Made by a program: the position numbers and the translations under genes. Shown here one piece after another: positions 1 through 7,069 of a stretch of DNA of 11,019 nucleotides. This DNA is from JBFKMV01 sp041629655 (GTDB lineage: Bacteria > Acidobacteriota > Polarisedimenticolia > Polarisedimenticolales > Polarisedimenticolaceae): positions 1 to 11,019 of the forward strand of contig JBFKMV010000170.1 of assembly GCA_041629655.1 (NCBI GenBank), written 5' to 3'. The number at the start of each line of letters is the position of its first letter. The first letter of the stretch is position 1. The notes under the pieces were generated by a model. It was given only the letters and a program-made list of their open reading frames with translations, ran no database searches and was not told the origin of the DNA.

Positions 1-2186
1 ACGCGCTGGACTACTACGACCGCGAAGCCGAGCTGCTGCGCGCGCGCGGCGCCGCGTTCGACGAAGCCGTGCCGCGACGCAACATCGCCTTCATCGCGGG
101 CCGGCTGGGGCTGGACCGCGAGCGGCGGAAGGAGCTGGCGCGCGCGGCGCTCGACGTCGCCGTCGCGGGCGGAAACCGGGTCATCGAGAGCAGCGCGTGC
201 TACGACCTGTCCTTCGTCACCGAGGGCGAGGAGCGGATCGAGCACGCCCGGCGGTCGCTCGAGATCGCCCGCGAGCTGAAGACGTTCGCCAACCTGCAGA
301 TGGGGCTGCGCGGTGTTGCGGCCAGCCTGATCGAGGTCGATCCCGTGCAAGCCTTCGAGCGCATCGAAGAGGCGATTGCGCTGGCACGCCGCCACGGAAG
401 TTCCGGCGATGTCGCGCGCGACTCCCTGATACGCGCGCGGATGCGCTGGACCAGCGGCCCCCGAGACGAGGCCATCGCGGATTCGCTTGCCGCGCTGAAC
501 GCGATCGAGGCGGTGCGGAACCTGCAGCCCGACTCGAACGTGCGCGCGCGGACCTTCAGCACGTGGCGTGGCTTCTACTACGAGCTGGCCTCGCGCCTGC
601 TGTCGCTCGACGGCACGTCGTGGACGCCCGCGAGCGACGATCTCGACCGGGCGCTGCGGGTCATCGAACGGCAGCGCGCGCGGACGCTGCTCGACGCGCT
701 GGACGGCGCGCGGGCCGCCGGCGTGCTGGCGCCCGTGGGTCCCGTCGCGCAGCGGCGCGCCGCGGTGATCCTGGAGATCGTCGACGTGCAGCGTCGCCTG
801 CTGGGTCCGGGGCTCGTGGATGCGGCTCGCGACGCGACCCTGCTCGAGCTGGAGCGATTGGAGACCGAGGAGGCCGAGTTGCGGGACGAGCTGGCGCGGT
901 CGGATGCTTCCTTCGCGGCCTTGCGGCAGCCCGGCTTTCCGTCGCTGGAGCGGCTGCGAGCGGCGCTCGATACGGACCAGGCGCTGCTGTCGTTCCAGCT
1001 TCCCGCCGGCATGGGGTCCGACGAGGCGGAGCCTTGGCTGCTGGTCCTGACGCGAGACGACGCCCGCGTCTATCCGGTGCCTGACGCCGCGACGCTGGAT
1101 CACGCGATCCGGTTGTTCCGCGGCCTGTTCGACCGCCGAGACGGCACGGAGACCGGCGCCGCGATGCAGCTGCACCGGGACCTGGTGGGGACGGCGCTGT
1201 CCGATCTGCCGCAGCAGGTCGACCGGCTCGTCGTGGTGCCGGACGGACCGCTGCACTTCCTGCCCTTCGGCGCCCTGAGAGCTGCGCCGACCGGCGACCC
1301 CCTCGCGCTGCTCTACCGGATCTCGATCGTACCGTCGGCCACGGCCTGGCTGCGCTGGAGCGAGGGCGCGCCGCCGGCGACGGAGCGGCCTGCCCTGGTC
1401 ATCGCGGATCCCCGGTTCGTCGGCGGCGAACCGCGCGACGCGCCGGAGGGACCGAGGGAACGCTCCTCGTCGCTGGCCAGGTCGTTGCGGCTGGGACCGC
1501 TTCCGCACGCGCGGGAGGAGGGACGATCGATCCTACGGTCTCTCGGCAGCGGCAGTCGGCTGCTGGCCGGGGAGCAGGCGACCGAACGCCGGATCAAGCA
1601 AACGCCCCTGGCCCGGTTCGGCGTGCTGCACTTCGCCGCGCACGCGCTGGTCGACGACGTGCACCCCGACCGCTCGGCGATCCTGCTGGCCCCGGGTGCC
1701 GACGACGAGGACGGGCTGCTCCAGATCCGCGAGATCGTGGAGCTGGACCTGGCCGCCGACCAGGCCGTGGTGCTGTCGGCGTGCCGCAGCGCCTCCGGAG
1801 TGGTGATCGGCGGCGAGGGGGTGCTGGGACTGGCCAGGGCGTTCTTCCAGGCCGGCGCGGGGACCGTCGTGGGCAGCCTGTGGCCGCTGCGCGACGACGA
1901 GGCCGCCGCGCTGTTCGAGAGCTTCTATCGCCACCTTGGCCGCGGGGCGACCCTCGGGGCGGCGCTCCGCGAGGCCCAGCGGGAGCGTATCCGGACCGGC
2001 GCGCCGGCGGCTTCGTGGGCCGGACTGGTGGTGCTGGGCAACGGCGACGTCGCCCCGGTCCGCGGCGCCCCGCGGCGGTGGCTCCCCTTGGCTGCGGCAG
2101 CGCTGCTGCTCGCGCTCGGCGTCGTCGCGGTGCGACGGTGGCGCCGCCGGCGCTCCCGCGACGCCTACTCCGCCGCCCGCGTATAG
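1..2186 (+). CDS. Helical-repeat (TPR-like) CHAT-domain protein with C-terminal membrane helix, 5' partial
   Basis: This is the 3' part of a CHAT protein, a caspase-like cysteine peptidase fold. The frame is open from the left edge (first full codon at 3). The first in-window GTG at 69 is probably not the real start, because helical sequence continues upstream of it. Residue numbers below count from that GTG. Residues 1-200 are alpha-helical and TPR-like. The linker RVIERQRARTLLDAL (about 197-211) and a charged coiled-coil stretch (about 222-285) are usual just before CHAT domains. The CHAT domain follows, with HFLPFGAL near 396, the catalytic His in HFAAHALVD (H525) and the catalytic Cys in LSACRSASG (C572). 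GEGVLGLARAFFQAGA and GSLWPLRDDEAAALF then match the family core. A hydrophobic helix (about 671-688) followed by RRWRRRRSR suggests a C-terminal anchor with a cytoplasmic tail. Both dyad residues are present, so it may be an active protease; the substrate is unknown. It is convergent with the secreted-protein genes. Confidence 0.93.
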   Translation, partial: ALDYYDREAELLRARGAAFDEAVPRRNIAFIAGRLGLDRERRKELARAALDVAVAGGNRVIESSACYDLSFVTEGEERIEHARRSLEIARELKTFANLQMGLRGVAASLIEVDPVQAFERIEEAIALARRHGSSGDVARDSLIRARMRWTSGPRDEAIADSLAALNAIEAVRNLQPDSNVRARTFSTWRGFYYELASRLLSLDGTSWTPASDDLDRALRVIERQRARTLLDALDGARAAGVLAPVGPVAQRRAAVILEIVDVQRRLLGPGLVDAARDATLLELERLETEEAELRDELARSDASFAALRQPGFPSLERLRAALDTDQALLSFQLPAGMGSDEAEPWLLVLTRDDARVYPVPDAATLDHAIRLFRGLFDRRDGTETGAAMQLHRDLVGTALSDLPQQVDRLVVVPDGPLHFLPFGALRAAPTGDPLALLYRISIVPSATAWLRWSEGAPPATERPALVIADPRFVGGEPRDAPEGPRERSSSLARSLRLGPLPHAREEGRSILRSLGSGSRLLAGEQATERRIKQTPLARFGVLHFAAHALVDDVHPDRSAILLAPGADDEDGLLQIREIVELDLAADQAVVLSACRSASGVVIGGEGVLGLARAFFQAGAGTVVGSLWPLRDDEAAALFESFYRHLGRGATLGAALREAQRERIRTGAPAASWAGLVVLGNGDVAPVRGAPRRWLPLAAAALLLALGVVAVRRWRRRRSRDAYSAARV

Positions 2187-2267
2187 GTCTGCTTCGACGC
2201 CAGGAACCCGTTCTCCCCGCCGTACGACACGCCGGGGCCCCTCGCACCGCAGGAGACACGGAACGAC
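2187..2267. other. Convergent intergenic spacer, no clear terminator
   Basis: These 81 bp lie between two converging stop codons. They contain GGGGCCCC (2234-2241). A short GGGG/CCCC stem overlaps the end of the minus-strand gene (2271-2282). Neither is followed by a T-run, so no intrinsic terminator can be called on either strand. Confidence 0.5.
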
Positions 2268-3341
2268 TCAGGGGCAGGCCCCGGTCAGCTGTACCGCCTG
2301 GCAGACCGCCGCCCCGGCCGGCCGCTCCGCCGCCGCCGAGTCGGTCCCGTACGAGCCCTCGTTGCCCGCACCGTCGTGGGGCACCACCAGGTAATAGCGG
2401 TCGCCGGCCGCCGTGGTCACGTCCTCGCTCAGGTCGGCGCCGTCGTCGGTGCAGTCGATCTGGGCGTGGCTGTACCAGTTGCCGATCTGGCCTTCGTAGA
2501 TGCCGTAGTCCGTGGCGCCAGGGGCGCAGCTGACCTGCCAGCTCAGGTTGATCACGCCGGGCGCGACCTTGGCCACGAGCAGCGTCGCCGGAACGGTGCC
2601 GGGACCGCCGCCGGCCGCCTGCTGTAGCGCAAAGCCGCCGAGCACGCTGCCCGGCGGCCAGGCCGCATCGGAGTGGGTCCGCGTGAACGTCACGCCGTCC
2701 CACGCCACCAGCTCGCCCGGGAGGATCGTCGTTCCGCCGAGATCGGTGGGCACGTCAAGCGCCAGCACCACGTCGGCGCCGTCGAGATCGGCGCCGACGA
2801 CGTTGCTGCCCTGCGGGATGCCGGCCGCGTCCCCGTCGAAGAACGACGAGAACGCGCCGCTTGCGAACCGCACCAGGTCGTTCGGCCCGTAGTCCGCGCC
2901 GGCGATGCTCGTGGTGACGTCGAAGCTGACCACGAGGTCCCCACCGTCGCCACCGTCGAGCAGTAGCGCATCGATTGCCGAGCCGTCCGGAACCCCGTTG
3001 GCCGCGCCGTCGAAGAACGACGAGTACACGGCCCCGTCGAAGCGCGCCACGTCACGCGGGCCGTAGGTCGCCCCGCCAAGATCGGTCGGCACCTCCACGG
3101 CCAGCAGCCAGTCGCCGGACTGCATGCGGTGGAGCGCCGCGACCGGTGGATCGCCCGGCAGCACCAGGGTCGAGGCGTACGTTCCGCCGCCCGCATCGTG
3201 GAACACGACTTCCCAGGGCAGGAACGTCGAGCCGCCCACGTCGGTCGGCACGTCGGGGACGAAGTGGAACGAGGCCGACTGCGCCAGCGCCGGTGCGGTG
3301 GCGATCAGCAGCAGCAGCGTCAACAGCGGCGAGCGGTTCAT
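2268..3341 (-). CDS. Secreted protein with four VPTDLGG-type tandem repeats and a fibronectin-III-like C-terminal domain
   Basis: The protein has 357 residues. The start is ATG at 3341-3339, preceded by a strong GGAGGTGA Shine-Dalgarno at 7-nt spacing. The reading frame extends further upstream, but MNRSPLL begins a clear signal peptide with a likely signal peptidase I cut after ALA (residue 20). Residues about 25-241 form four related units. Each has the pattern V-x-F-D-V-P-T-D-L-G-G, then a Y-G-P-x-D-L-V-x-F-D-G strand, then SSFFDGxAxGxPxGS and an aspartate/glycine-rich turn (units 2 and 3 are the most alike). Residues about 250-335 (LLVAKVAPGVINLSWQ, then DRYYLVVPHDGAGNEGSYG) look like a fibronectin-III or Ig-like domain, with Cys at 282 and 297 and more at 347 and 356. 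It sits 20 bp downstream of the beta-helix gene, so the two are probably co-transcribed. No enzyme motif is visible. The role is unknown; cell-surface or extracellular adhesion is a guess. Confidence 0.88.
   Translation of the reverse strand: MNRSPLLTLLLLIATAPALAQSASFHFVPDVPTDVGGSTFLPWEVVFHDAGGGTYASTLVLPGDPPVAALHRMQSGDWLLAVEVPTDLGGATYGPRDVARFDGAVYSSFFDGAANGVPDGSAIDALLLDGGDGGDLVVSFDVTTSIAGADYGPNDLVRFASGAFSSFFDGDAAGIPQGSNVVGADLDGADVVLALDVPTDLGGTTILPGELVAWDGVTFTRTHSDAAWPPGSVLGGFALQQAAGGGPGTVPATLLVAKVAPGVINLSWQVSCAPGATDYGIYEGQIGNWYSHAQIDCTDDGADLSEDVTTAAGDRYYLVVPHDGAGNEGSYGTDSAAAERPAGAAVCQAVQLTGACP
2619..3269 (-). repeat. Four degenerate ~55-residue tandem protein repeats (VPTDLGG family)
   Basis: Within the secreted protein, units start near residues 25, 77, 135 and 190. 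Shared positions are VPTD(V/L)GG (unit 3 reads VTTSIAG), a (Y)GPxD(L/V) or LPxE(L/V) segment and a following FDG/WDG. Units 2 and 3 share SSFFDG, A-x-G-(V/I)-P-x-GS and a D-L/L-D-G end. The aspartate/glycine-rich loops suggest short beta-strand blades joined by turns, possibly binding calcium; that is inference. Confidence 0.8.
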
Positions 3342-3345
3342 GGTG

Positions 3346-3353
3346 TCACCTCC
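3346..3353 (-). promoter_or_regulatory. Shine-Dalgarno GGAGGTGA of the repeat-protein gene
   Basis: On the minus strand GGAGGTGA ends 4 nt before the ATG at 3341 (the GGAGG core is 7 nt away). It lies in the 20-bp gap after the beta-helix stop codon. It fixes the start at MNRSPLL rather than an upstream in-frame codon and supports translation from a shared transcript. Confidence 0.8.
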
Positions 3354-3361
3354 GCGCCCGA

Positions 3362-4462
3362 TCACGTATCGAGGCAGTTGTGCTCGGACCATGTGTCGAA
3401 GCCCAAGTCGTCGAGCCCCGGGCCGCCGTTGCCCCGCCCGGTCGAGTTCTGGATGCTCAGCTGGCTGCCGTCGTTGCGCACGCCGCCCGATGGGTTGCCG
3501 CTGAAGTTGCCCTCGTTGACGTGGGTCTGGCTGCCGTGGTTGACCAGCCCGTAGCCGGTGGTGGAGAAGTGCAGGCCGGCGCCGATGACCGTAGCGCCCT
3601 GCGACAACGCATCGATGAACATCCCGTTCACTGCGCGGACCACCTGCAAGTTGGCCAGGAAGACCGCGATCGAGTTCTCCACCCGCACCCCGTCGCCGCC
3701 CGCGTCCTGCACGGCGCCGTCTTCGGCCTTGCACGCGTCGCAGCCCTGGAACAGCACCCCGTGGCTGGCCGCCTCGTCGATGTTGAAGTCTTTGACACTG
3801 AAGCCGCTGGCGTTGATGACGTTGAACGCCACACCATCGGCATCGTGGATGTTGATCTTTTCCGCGCTGCCGGTGGTCGGACCGGTCAGGTTGCCCACCA
3901 GCTCGATCGCGGGATTGCCGCCGTCGATGTTGAGGTTGCTGAGATGGGCCTTGCGGGCGTTGGTGATCCGGATCGCGGCATTCATCGCCGCGGCCACCAT
4001 CTTTGCCGAGACTCCGCCGATCATGACCTCTTTGATGTTCTCGCTCTTGATCGCATGTTCATCCGGCAGCAAGTGAATCAGATCTTCCCCCCTGAAGGTC
4101 TTGATGTTAAAACTCGAGATGTTGGCGGCGTCGACTCCGGTGCCGCCGCTCAGCGTGCCGGATCCCGAGATCGAGACCCCGCCGTCGTTCCGCATGTCGA
4201 CCGGGCTCGGCCGCAGCCGGATCACGGCCGCCGTGGGGTCGGTCGTCTCCAGCACGAAGCCGTTGAGGTCGATCGTCACGCCCTCGGTCTCGACGTCGAT
4301 GATCGTGCCGGGCCCCGTGATGTTACGGGTCACCACGTAGCTGCCGGGATCGGTGATCAGGGTCGGCTGCCAGATCGGGATGCGTCCCTCGGCGGCGAGC
4401 GCCGGAGCGGCGACGATGCAAGCCGACAGCAGCAGTAACCCCGTGATGGTTCGATGTCTCAT
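3362..4462 (-). CDS. Exported right-handed parallel beta-helix repeat protein
   Basis: The protein has 366 residues and starts at ATG 4462-4460 behind a GAGGAG ribosome site. The N-terminus MRHRTITGLLLLSACIVAAP is an export signal. It can be read two ways: signal peptidase I cleavage after ALA (residue 23), or a lipobox LSAC (12-15) that would make a lipoprotein anchored at C15. The mature start (ITDPGSYVVTRNITG, then GVTIDLNGFVLETT, residues 36-74) is the common opening of bacterial beta-helix (PbH1 / pectate-lyase-like) proteins. Short strand-turn rungs of the type 'I-x-I-x-x-A-x-G-V-x-F-x-V-x-N-A-S-G-F' continue to about residue 345. A CDAC pair sits at 241-244. No catalytic residues of a known polysaccharide lyase or hydrolase can be identified. 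It lies between kinase 1 and the repeat protein, in one orientation. Base composition dips in its middle. Confidence 0.9.
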   Translation of the reverse strand: MRHRTITGLLLLSACIVAAPALAAEGRIPIWQPTLITDPGSYVVTRNITGPGTIIDVETEGVTIDLNGFVLETTDPTAAVIRLRPSPVDMRNDGGVSISGSGTLSGGTGVDAANISSFNIKTFRGEDLIHLLPDEHAIKSENIKEVMIGGVSAKMVAAAMNAAIRITNARKAHLSNLNIDGGNPAIELVGNLTGPTTGSAEKINIHDADGVAFNVINASGFSVKDFNIDEAASHGVLFQGCDACKAEDGAVQDAGGDGVRVENSIAVFLANLQVVRAVNGMFIDALSQGATVIGAGLHFSTTGYGLVNHGSQTHVNEGNFSGNPSGGVRNDGSQLSIQNSTGRGNGGPGLDDLGFDTWSEHNCLDT

Positions 4463-4558
4463 GGTGTTCTCCTCGTGCGGGTCCTGGAACCCGGGCGTCT
4501 GTACCCACCCATGCGTCGTCGCGGCGGGGACGGGGCCACGCGGAGGAGAAAAAGAGGC
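4463..4558 (-). other. Spacer between kinase 1 and the secreted-protein pair
   Basis: These 96 bp separate the kinase 1 stop from the beta-helix start. On the minus strand a pyrimidine run CCTCTTTTTCTCCTCC follows the kinase stop. A small hairpin (CGGGT at 4478-4482 pairing with ACCCG at 4489-4493) lies just upstream of the beta-helix ribosome site. No convincing -35/-10 pair and no strong terminator stem are visible. It is therefore unclear whether the secreted pair is read from the kinase promoter or from its own. Confidence 0.45.
4469..4474 (-). promoter_or_regulatory. Shine-Dalgarno GAGGAG of the beta-helix gene
   Basis: The minus strand reads GAGGAG, then AACACC, then ATG (4462-4460), an ideal 6-nt spacing. 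It confirms the start chosen for the beta-helix protein. Confidence 0.75.
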
Positions 4559-7048
4559 TCAGGGGCTCTCGGCCGCGGACTTTTCGCGGATTTGCAGGAC
4601 CCGCCGCTCCAGCGCTTCCGCCTCCGCGGCGTTGCCGCGGGCGCGCTGGAGCTTCGCGTAGCCCTCCAGCGTGTCGGCCAGCCGGGGGTGCTCCGGGCCC
4701 AGCCGCGTCTCGCGGATCCGGATCGCGCGGCGGTACAGCCGCTCGGCAGCCGCGAGATCGCCCGTGTCACGAAGCAGGCTCCCGAGGTTGGCCAGCGTGA
4801 AGGCGAGGTCGGGGTGATCGGGGCCGAGCAGCTTCTGCTGGCCCCGCAGCGTGGTCTCGTACAACGGCCGTGCGGCCTCGAGGTCGCCCATGTCCTGGAG
4901 CAGCCGGGCCAGGTTGCCGCGCAGGCCCAGCGTCAGGGGATGCTCGGCCGTGTAGGTGGCTTCGAGGATCGAGATCGAGCGCTCCAGCAGGGGGCGCGCG
5001 GCGGCGTAGTTCTCTTCCTGCCAGTGCGCGATCGACAGGCCGTTGAGCACGTAGGCCACCTGCGTGTCGTCGGGCCCACGGGTGCGCTCGAGGATCGAGA
5101 GGGCGCGCTCCAGGGCGGCGCGGGCGGCGGGGAGGTTCTTGGCGTCGACGTGGATCAGCCCCAGATCACGCGCGGCGACGGCGACGCGCGCGTCGTCGGG
5201 CCCGTAGGTGGCCTCGAAAACCGACAGCACGCGCTCCTGGATCCGCGCCGCCTCGCGGTACCGGCCGAGACGTTTCAGCGCGTTGGCCAGGGCGGACAGC
5301 GTCTCCACGGCCTGCGGGTCGTCCGGCGGCAGCAACCGGTCCTGGATCGCCAGGGCGCGCTCGTACAGCCCGCGCGCCTGCTCGAACTCGCCCAGCGAGC
5401 TGCGGGCAGCCCCGAGCTGGTGCAGCGCCCGGGCGACCTCGAGGTGCTCCTCGCCGTGCAGCTCGAGCCGCAGCGCCAGCGCCTTTTCGAACATCGCCGC
5501 GGAGCGCGGGTAGAGCCCGAGGTTGCCGTAGACCACGCCGATCGTGGCCAGCATCAGCGCCTTGACCTCCGGCTCGTCGTCGAGCTGCTGCTCCAGCGAC
5601 TTCGCGCCGAGGTCGAAGATCTCGCGCGCCGTCATGGTGTCGCGCCGTCCGGTGGTCGGGTCCGCGACCTTGAACAGGCTGACCAGGAACTCGGACACCC
5701 GCTGGGCCGTGCGGGCCTCGCGGCTCGCGCGTTCCGCCTCCTGATTGGCGCGGTCGCGCTCCCGTGCGATACGCGTGGCCTGAACCGCCGCCGTGGAGGC
5801 GAACAGGATCAGCACCGCCAGCCCCGCGGCCGCGACGGCGACGCCGAAACGATGACGCCGCACGAACTTCCTCAGGCGGTAGCCCGTCCCCGGCGGGCCG
5901 GCCAGCACCGGCTCGTCGGCGAGGTGGCGGCGGATGTCGCCGGTCAGCTCGGTGACCGAGGCATAGCGCCGCGCGCGCTCCTTCTCCAGCGCCTTGAGCA
6001 CGATCCAGTCCAGATCGCCGGCGAGCCGTTTGACCAGCGCGCCGCGGTCGGTGCCGCGCCGCTCCGCGACGGCCCGCGCCTCGGCGTCTTCGAGCGCCGC
6101 CAGCCGCGCGCTGGGGCGGGGCAGCGCCTGCTCGCGGATCCGCCGCCGCATCTCCTCGATGCCCGAGGAGCGGAACTCGCGCGGGTCGAACGGGAGCACG
6201 CCGGCCAGCAGCTCGTACAGCAGCATGCCCAGGGCGTAGATGTCGCTGCGGGTGTCGACGTCGCGCGCCGCCGGCCCGGCCTGCTCGGGGCTCATGTACT
6301 CCGGCGTGCCGATCCAGGTCCCGACGGTCGTGACCCCGGCCTCCGGAGCGGCCTGGTCCATCGCCTTGGCGACGCCGAAGTCGATGATCTTGACGGCGTG
6401 CCCCCCGTCGCGGGCCGAGACCAGCAGGTTCGACGGCTTGAGATCGCGATGGATGATCCCGCGCTGGTGCGCGTGCTGGACGCCGTCGCAGATCTCGAGG
6501 AACAGCGCCAGCCGCTCGTCGACGCCGAGCCGGTGCTCGTCGCAGTAGTCGGTCACCGGGCTCCCGTCGACGTACTCCATCACGACGTAGGGGCGGCCCC
6601 AGTCGGTCGCGCCGGCGTCGAACATCCGGGCGATCGAGGGATGGTCCATCAGCGCCAGGGTCTGCCGCTCGGTGTGGAAGCGCGCCACGATCTCGCGGGT
6701 GTCCATGCCCGGGCGGATCAGCTTCAGCGCCACGCGACGCTCGACGGGTTGCTCCTGGCGGGCGTCGTAGACGATCCCCATCCCGCCTTCGCCGATCGCG
6801 TCCACGATGCGGTAGCGTCCGATGCGCTGACCGACCAGCGGATCGCTCCAGTCCCGCGGAGTCGCGCGGTCGACGTCCTCCAGCACGCCGTCGGACCGTT
6901 CGTGGGCCGCCAGCAGGCGCTCGAGGCGTCGGCGCAGCTCGACGTCGTCACCGCAGCGTCGGTCCAGGAATGCGGCGCGCTCGTCGGGGGGTTGTTCGAG
7001 GGCCCGGTGGAACAGGTCCCACAGGCCGTCCCACGGCTGATCGTTCAT
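4559..7048 (-). CDS. Membrane-anchored Ser/Thr protein kinase with seven C-terminal TPR units (kinase 1)
   Basis: The protein has 829 residues. The ATG at 7048-7046 was chosen because MNDQPWDGLWDLFHRALEQP, then AAFLDRRCGDDVELRRRLERLL, is the usual N-terminus of this kinase family. There is no clear Shine-Dalgarno. The Hanks-type domain spans about 79-375: glycine loop GEGGMG (86-91), VALK Lys109, helix-C Glu127, HRDLKPSN with catalytic D202 and N207, DFG at 223-225, activation loop to GTPEYMSPEQA (247-257). All catalytic residues are present, and it is an RD kinase. A basic juxtamembrane RKFVRRHRFG precedes one transmembrane helix (about 401-422), then a charged linker and seven TPR units (about 495-825). 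The kinase faces the cytoplasm; the TPR tail is probably on the other side and sensory or scaffold-like. It is divergent from sigma factor 1, its likely partner or target, and upstream of two exported-protein genes. Confidence 0.95.
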   Translation of the reverse strand: MNDQPWDGLWDLFHRALEQPPDERAAFLDRRCGDDVELRRRLERLLAAHERSDGVLEDVDRATPRDWSDPLVGQRIGRYRIVDAIGEGGMGIVYDARQEQPVERRVALKLIRPGMDTREIVARFHTERQTLALMDHPSIARMFDAGATDWGRPYVVMEYVDGSPVTDYCDEHRLGVDERLALFLEICDGVQHAHQRGIIHRDLKPSNLLVSARDGGHAVKIIDFGVAKAMDQAAPEAGVTTVGTWIGTPEYMSPEQAGPAARDVDTRSDIYALGMLLYELLAGVLPFDPREFRSSGIEEMRRRIREQALPRPSARLAALEDAEARAVAERRGTDRGALVKRLAGDLDWIVLKALEKERARRYASVTELTGDIRRHLADEPVLAGPPGTGYRLRKFVRRHRFGVAVAAAGLAVLILFASTAAVQATRIARERDRANQEAERASREARTAQRVSEFLVSLFKVADPTTGRRDTMTAREIFDLGAKSLEQQLDDEPEVKALMLATIGVVYGNLGLYPRSAAMFEKALALRLELHGEEHLEVARALHQLGAARSSLGEFEQARGLYERALAIQDRLLPPDDPQAVETLSALANALKRLGRYREAARIQERVLSVFEATYGPDDARVAVAARDLGLIHVDAKNLPAARAALERALSILERTRGPDDTQVAYVLNGLSIAHWQEENYAAARPLLERSISILEATYTAEHPLTLGLRGNLARLLQDMGDLEAARPLYETTLRGQQKLLGPDHPDLAFTLANLGSLLRDTGDLAAAERLYRRAIRIRETRLGPEHPRLADTLEGYAKLQRARGNAAEAEALERRVLQIREKSAAESP
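4574..5566 (-). repeat. Seven 42-residue TPR units of kinase 1 (126-bp period)
   Basis: The marker at the turn between units (GPDH, GPDD or GPEH type) falls with its last residue at 535, 577, 619, 661, 703, 745 and 787, exactly 42 residues apart. Each unit has the form L-G-P-D-H-P-x-x-A-x-x-L-x-x-L-(G/A) followed by a second helix ending in ERAL-x-I. The 42-residue spacing is that of kinesin-light-chain-like TPRs (TPR_12/TPR_10), not the classical 34-residue unit. Confidence 0.9.
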
Positions 7049-7069
7049 GGCGTCTGGCGCGAGTGTACT
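7049..7069. promoter_or_regulatory. 21-bp divergent spacer between kinase 1 and sigma factor 1
   Basis: Only 21 bp separate the two ATG codons. Neither side shows a Shine-Dalgarno, and there is no space for two normal promoters. Any promoter or operator for either gene must lie inside the opposite gene's 5' coding sequence, so transcription of the two is likely to be linked or mutually interfering. No promoter consensus can be called. Confidence 0.5.

Noticed and set aside
2271..2282. GGGG/CCCC hairpin at the end of the repeat-protein gene as a terminator
   Set aside because: The stem is only 4 bp and no T-run follows on either strand.
1594..2703. Minus-strand open frame across the CHAT gene end
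   Set aside because: Arg-rich shadow frame overlapping two well-supported genes in other frames.
3342..3734. N-terminal extension of the VPTDLGG protein upstream of MNRSPLL
   Set aside because: The extension is an Arg/Gly-rich shadow of the beta-helix gene; the signal peptide and the GGAGGTGA site place the start at 3341.
2975..4438. Plus-strand 487-codon open frame
   Set aside because: It is antisense to the beta-helix and repeat-protein genes, both of which have signal peptides and ribosome sites.
4454..7069. Very long open plus-strand frame upstream of and in phase with sigma 1
   Set aside because: It is antisense to kinase 1 and rich in Arg/Gly/Val/Gln without any domain; high GC leaves the antisense frame open. 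Only the part from ATG 7070 is a real gene.
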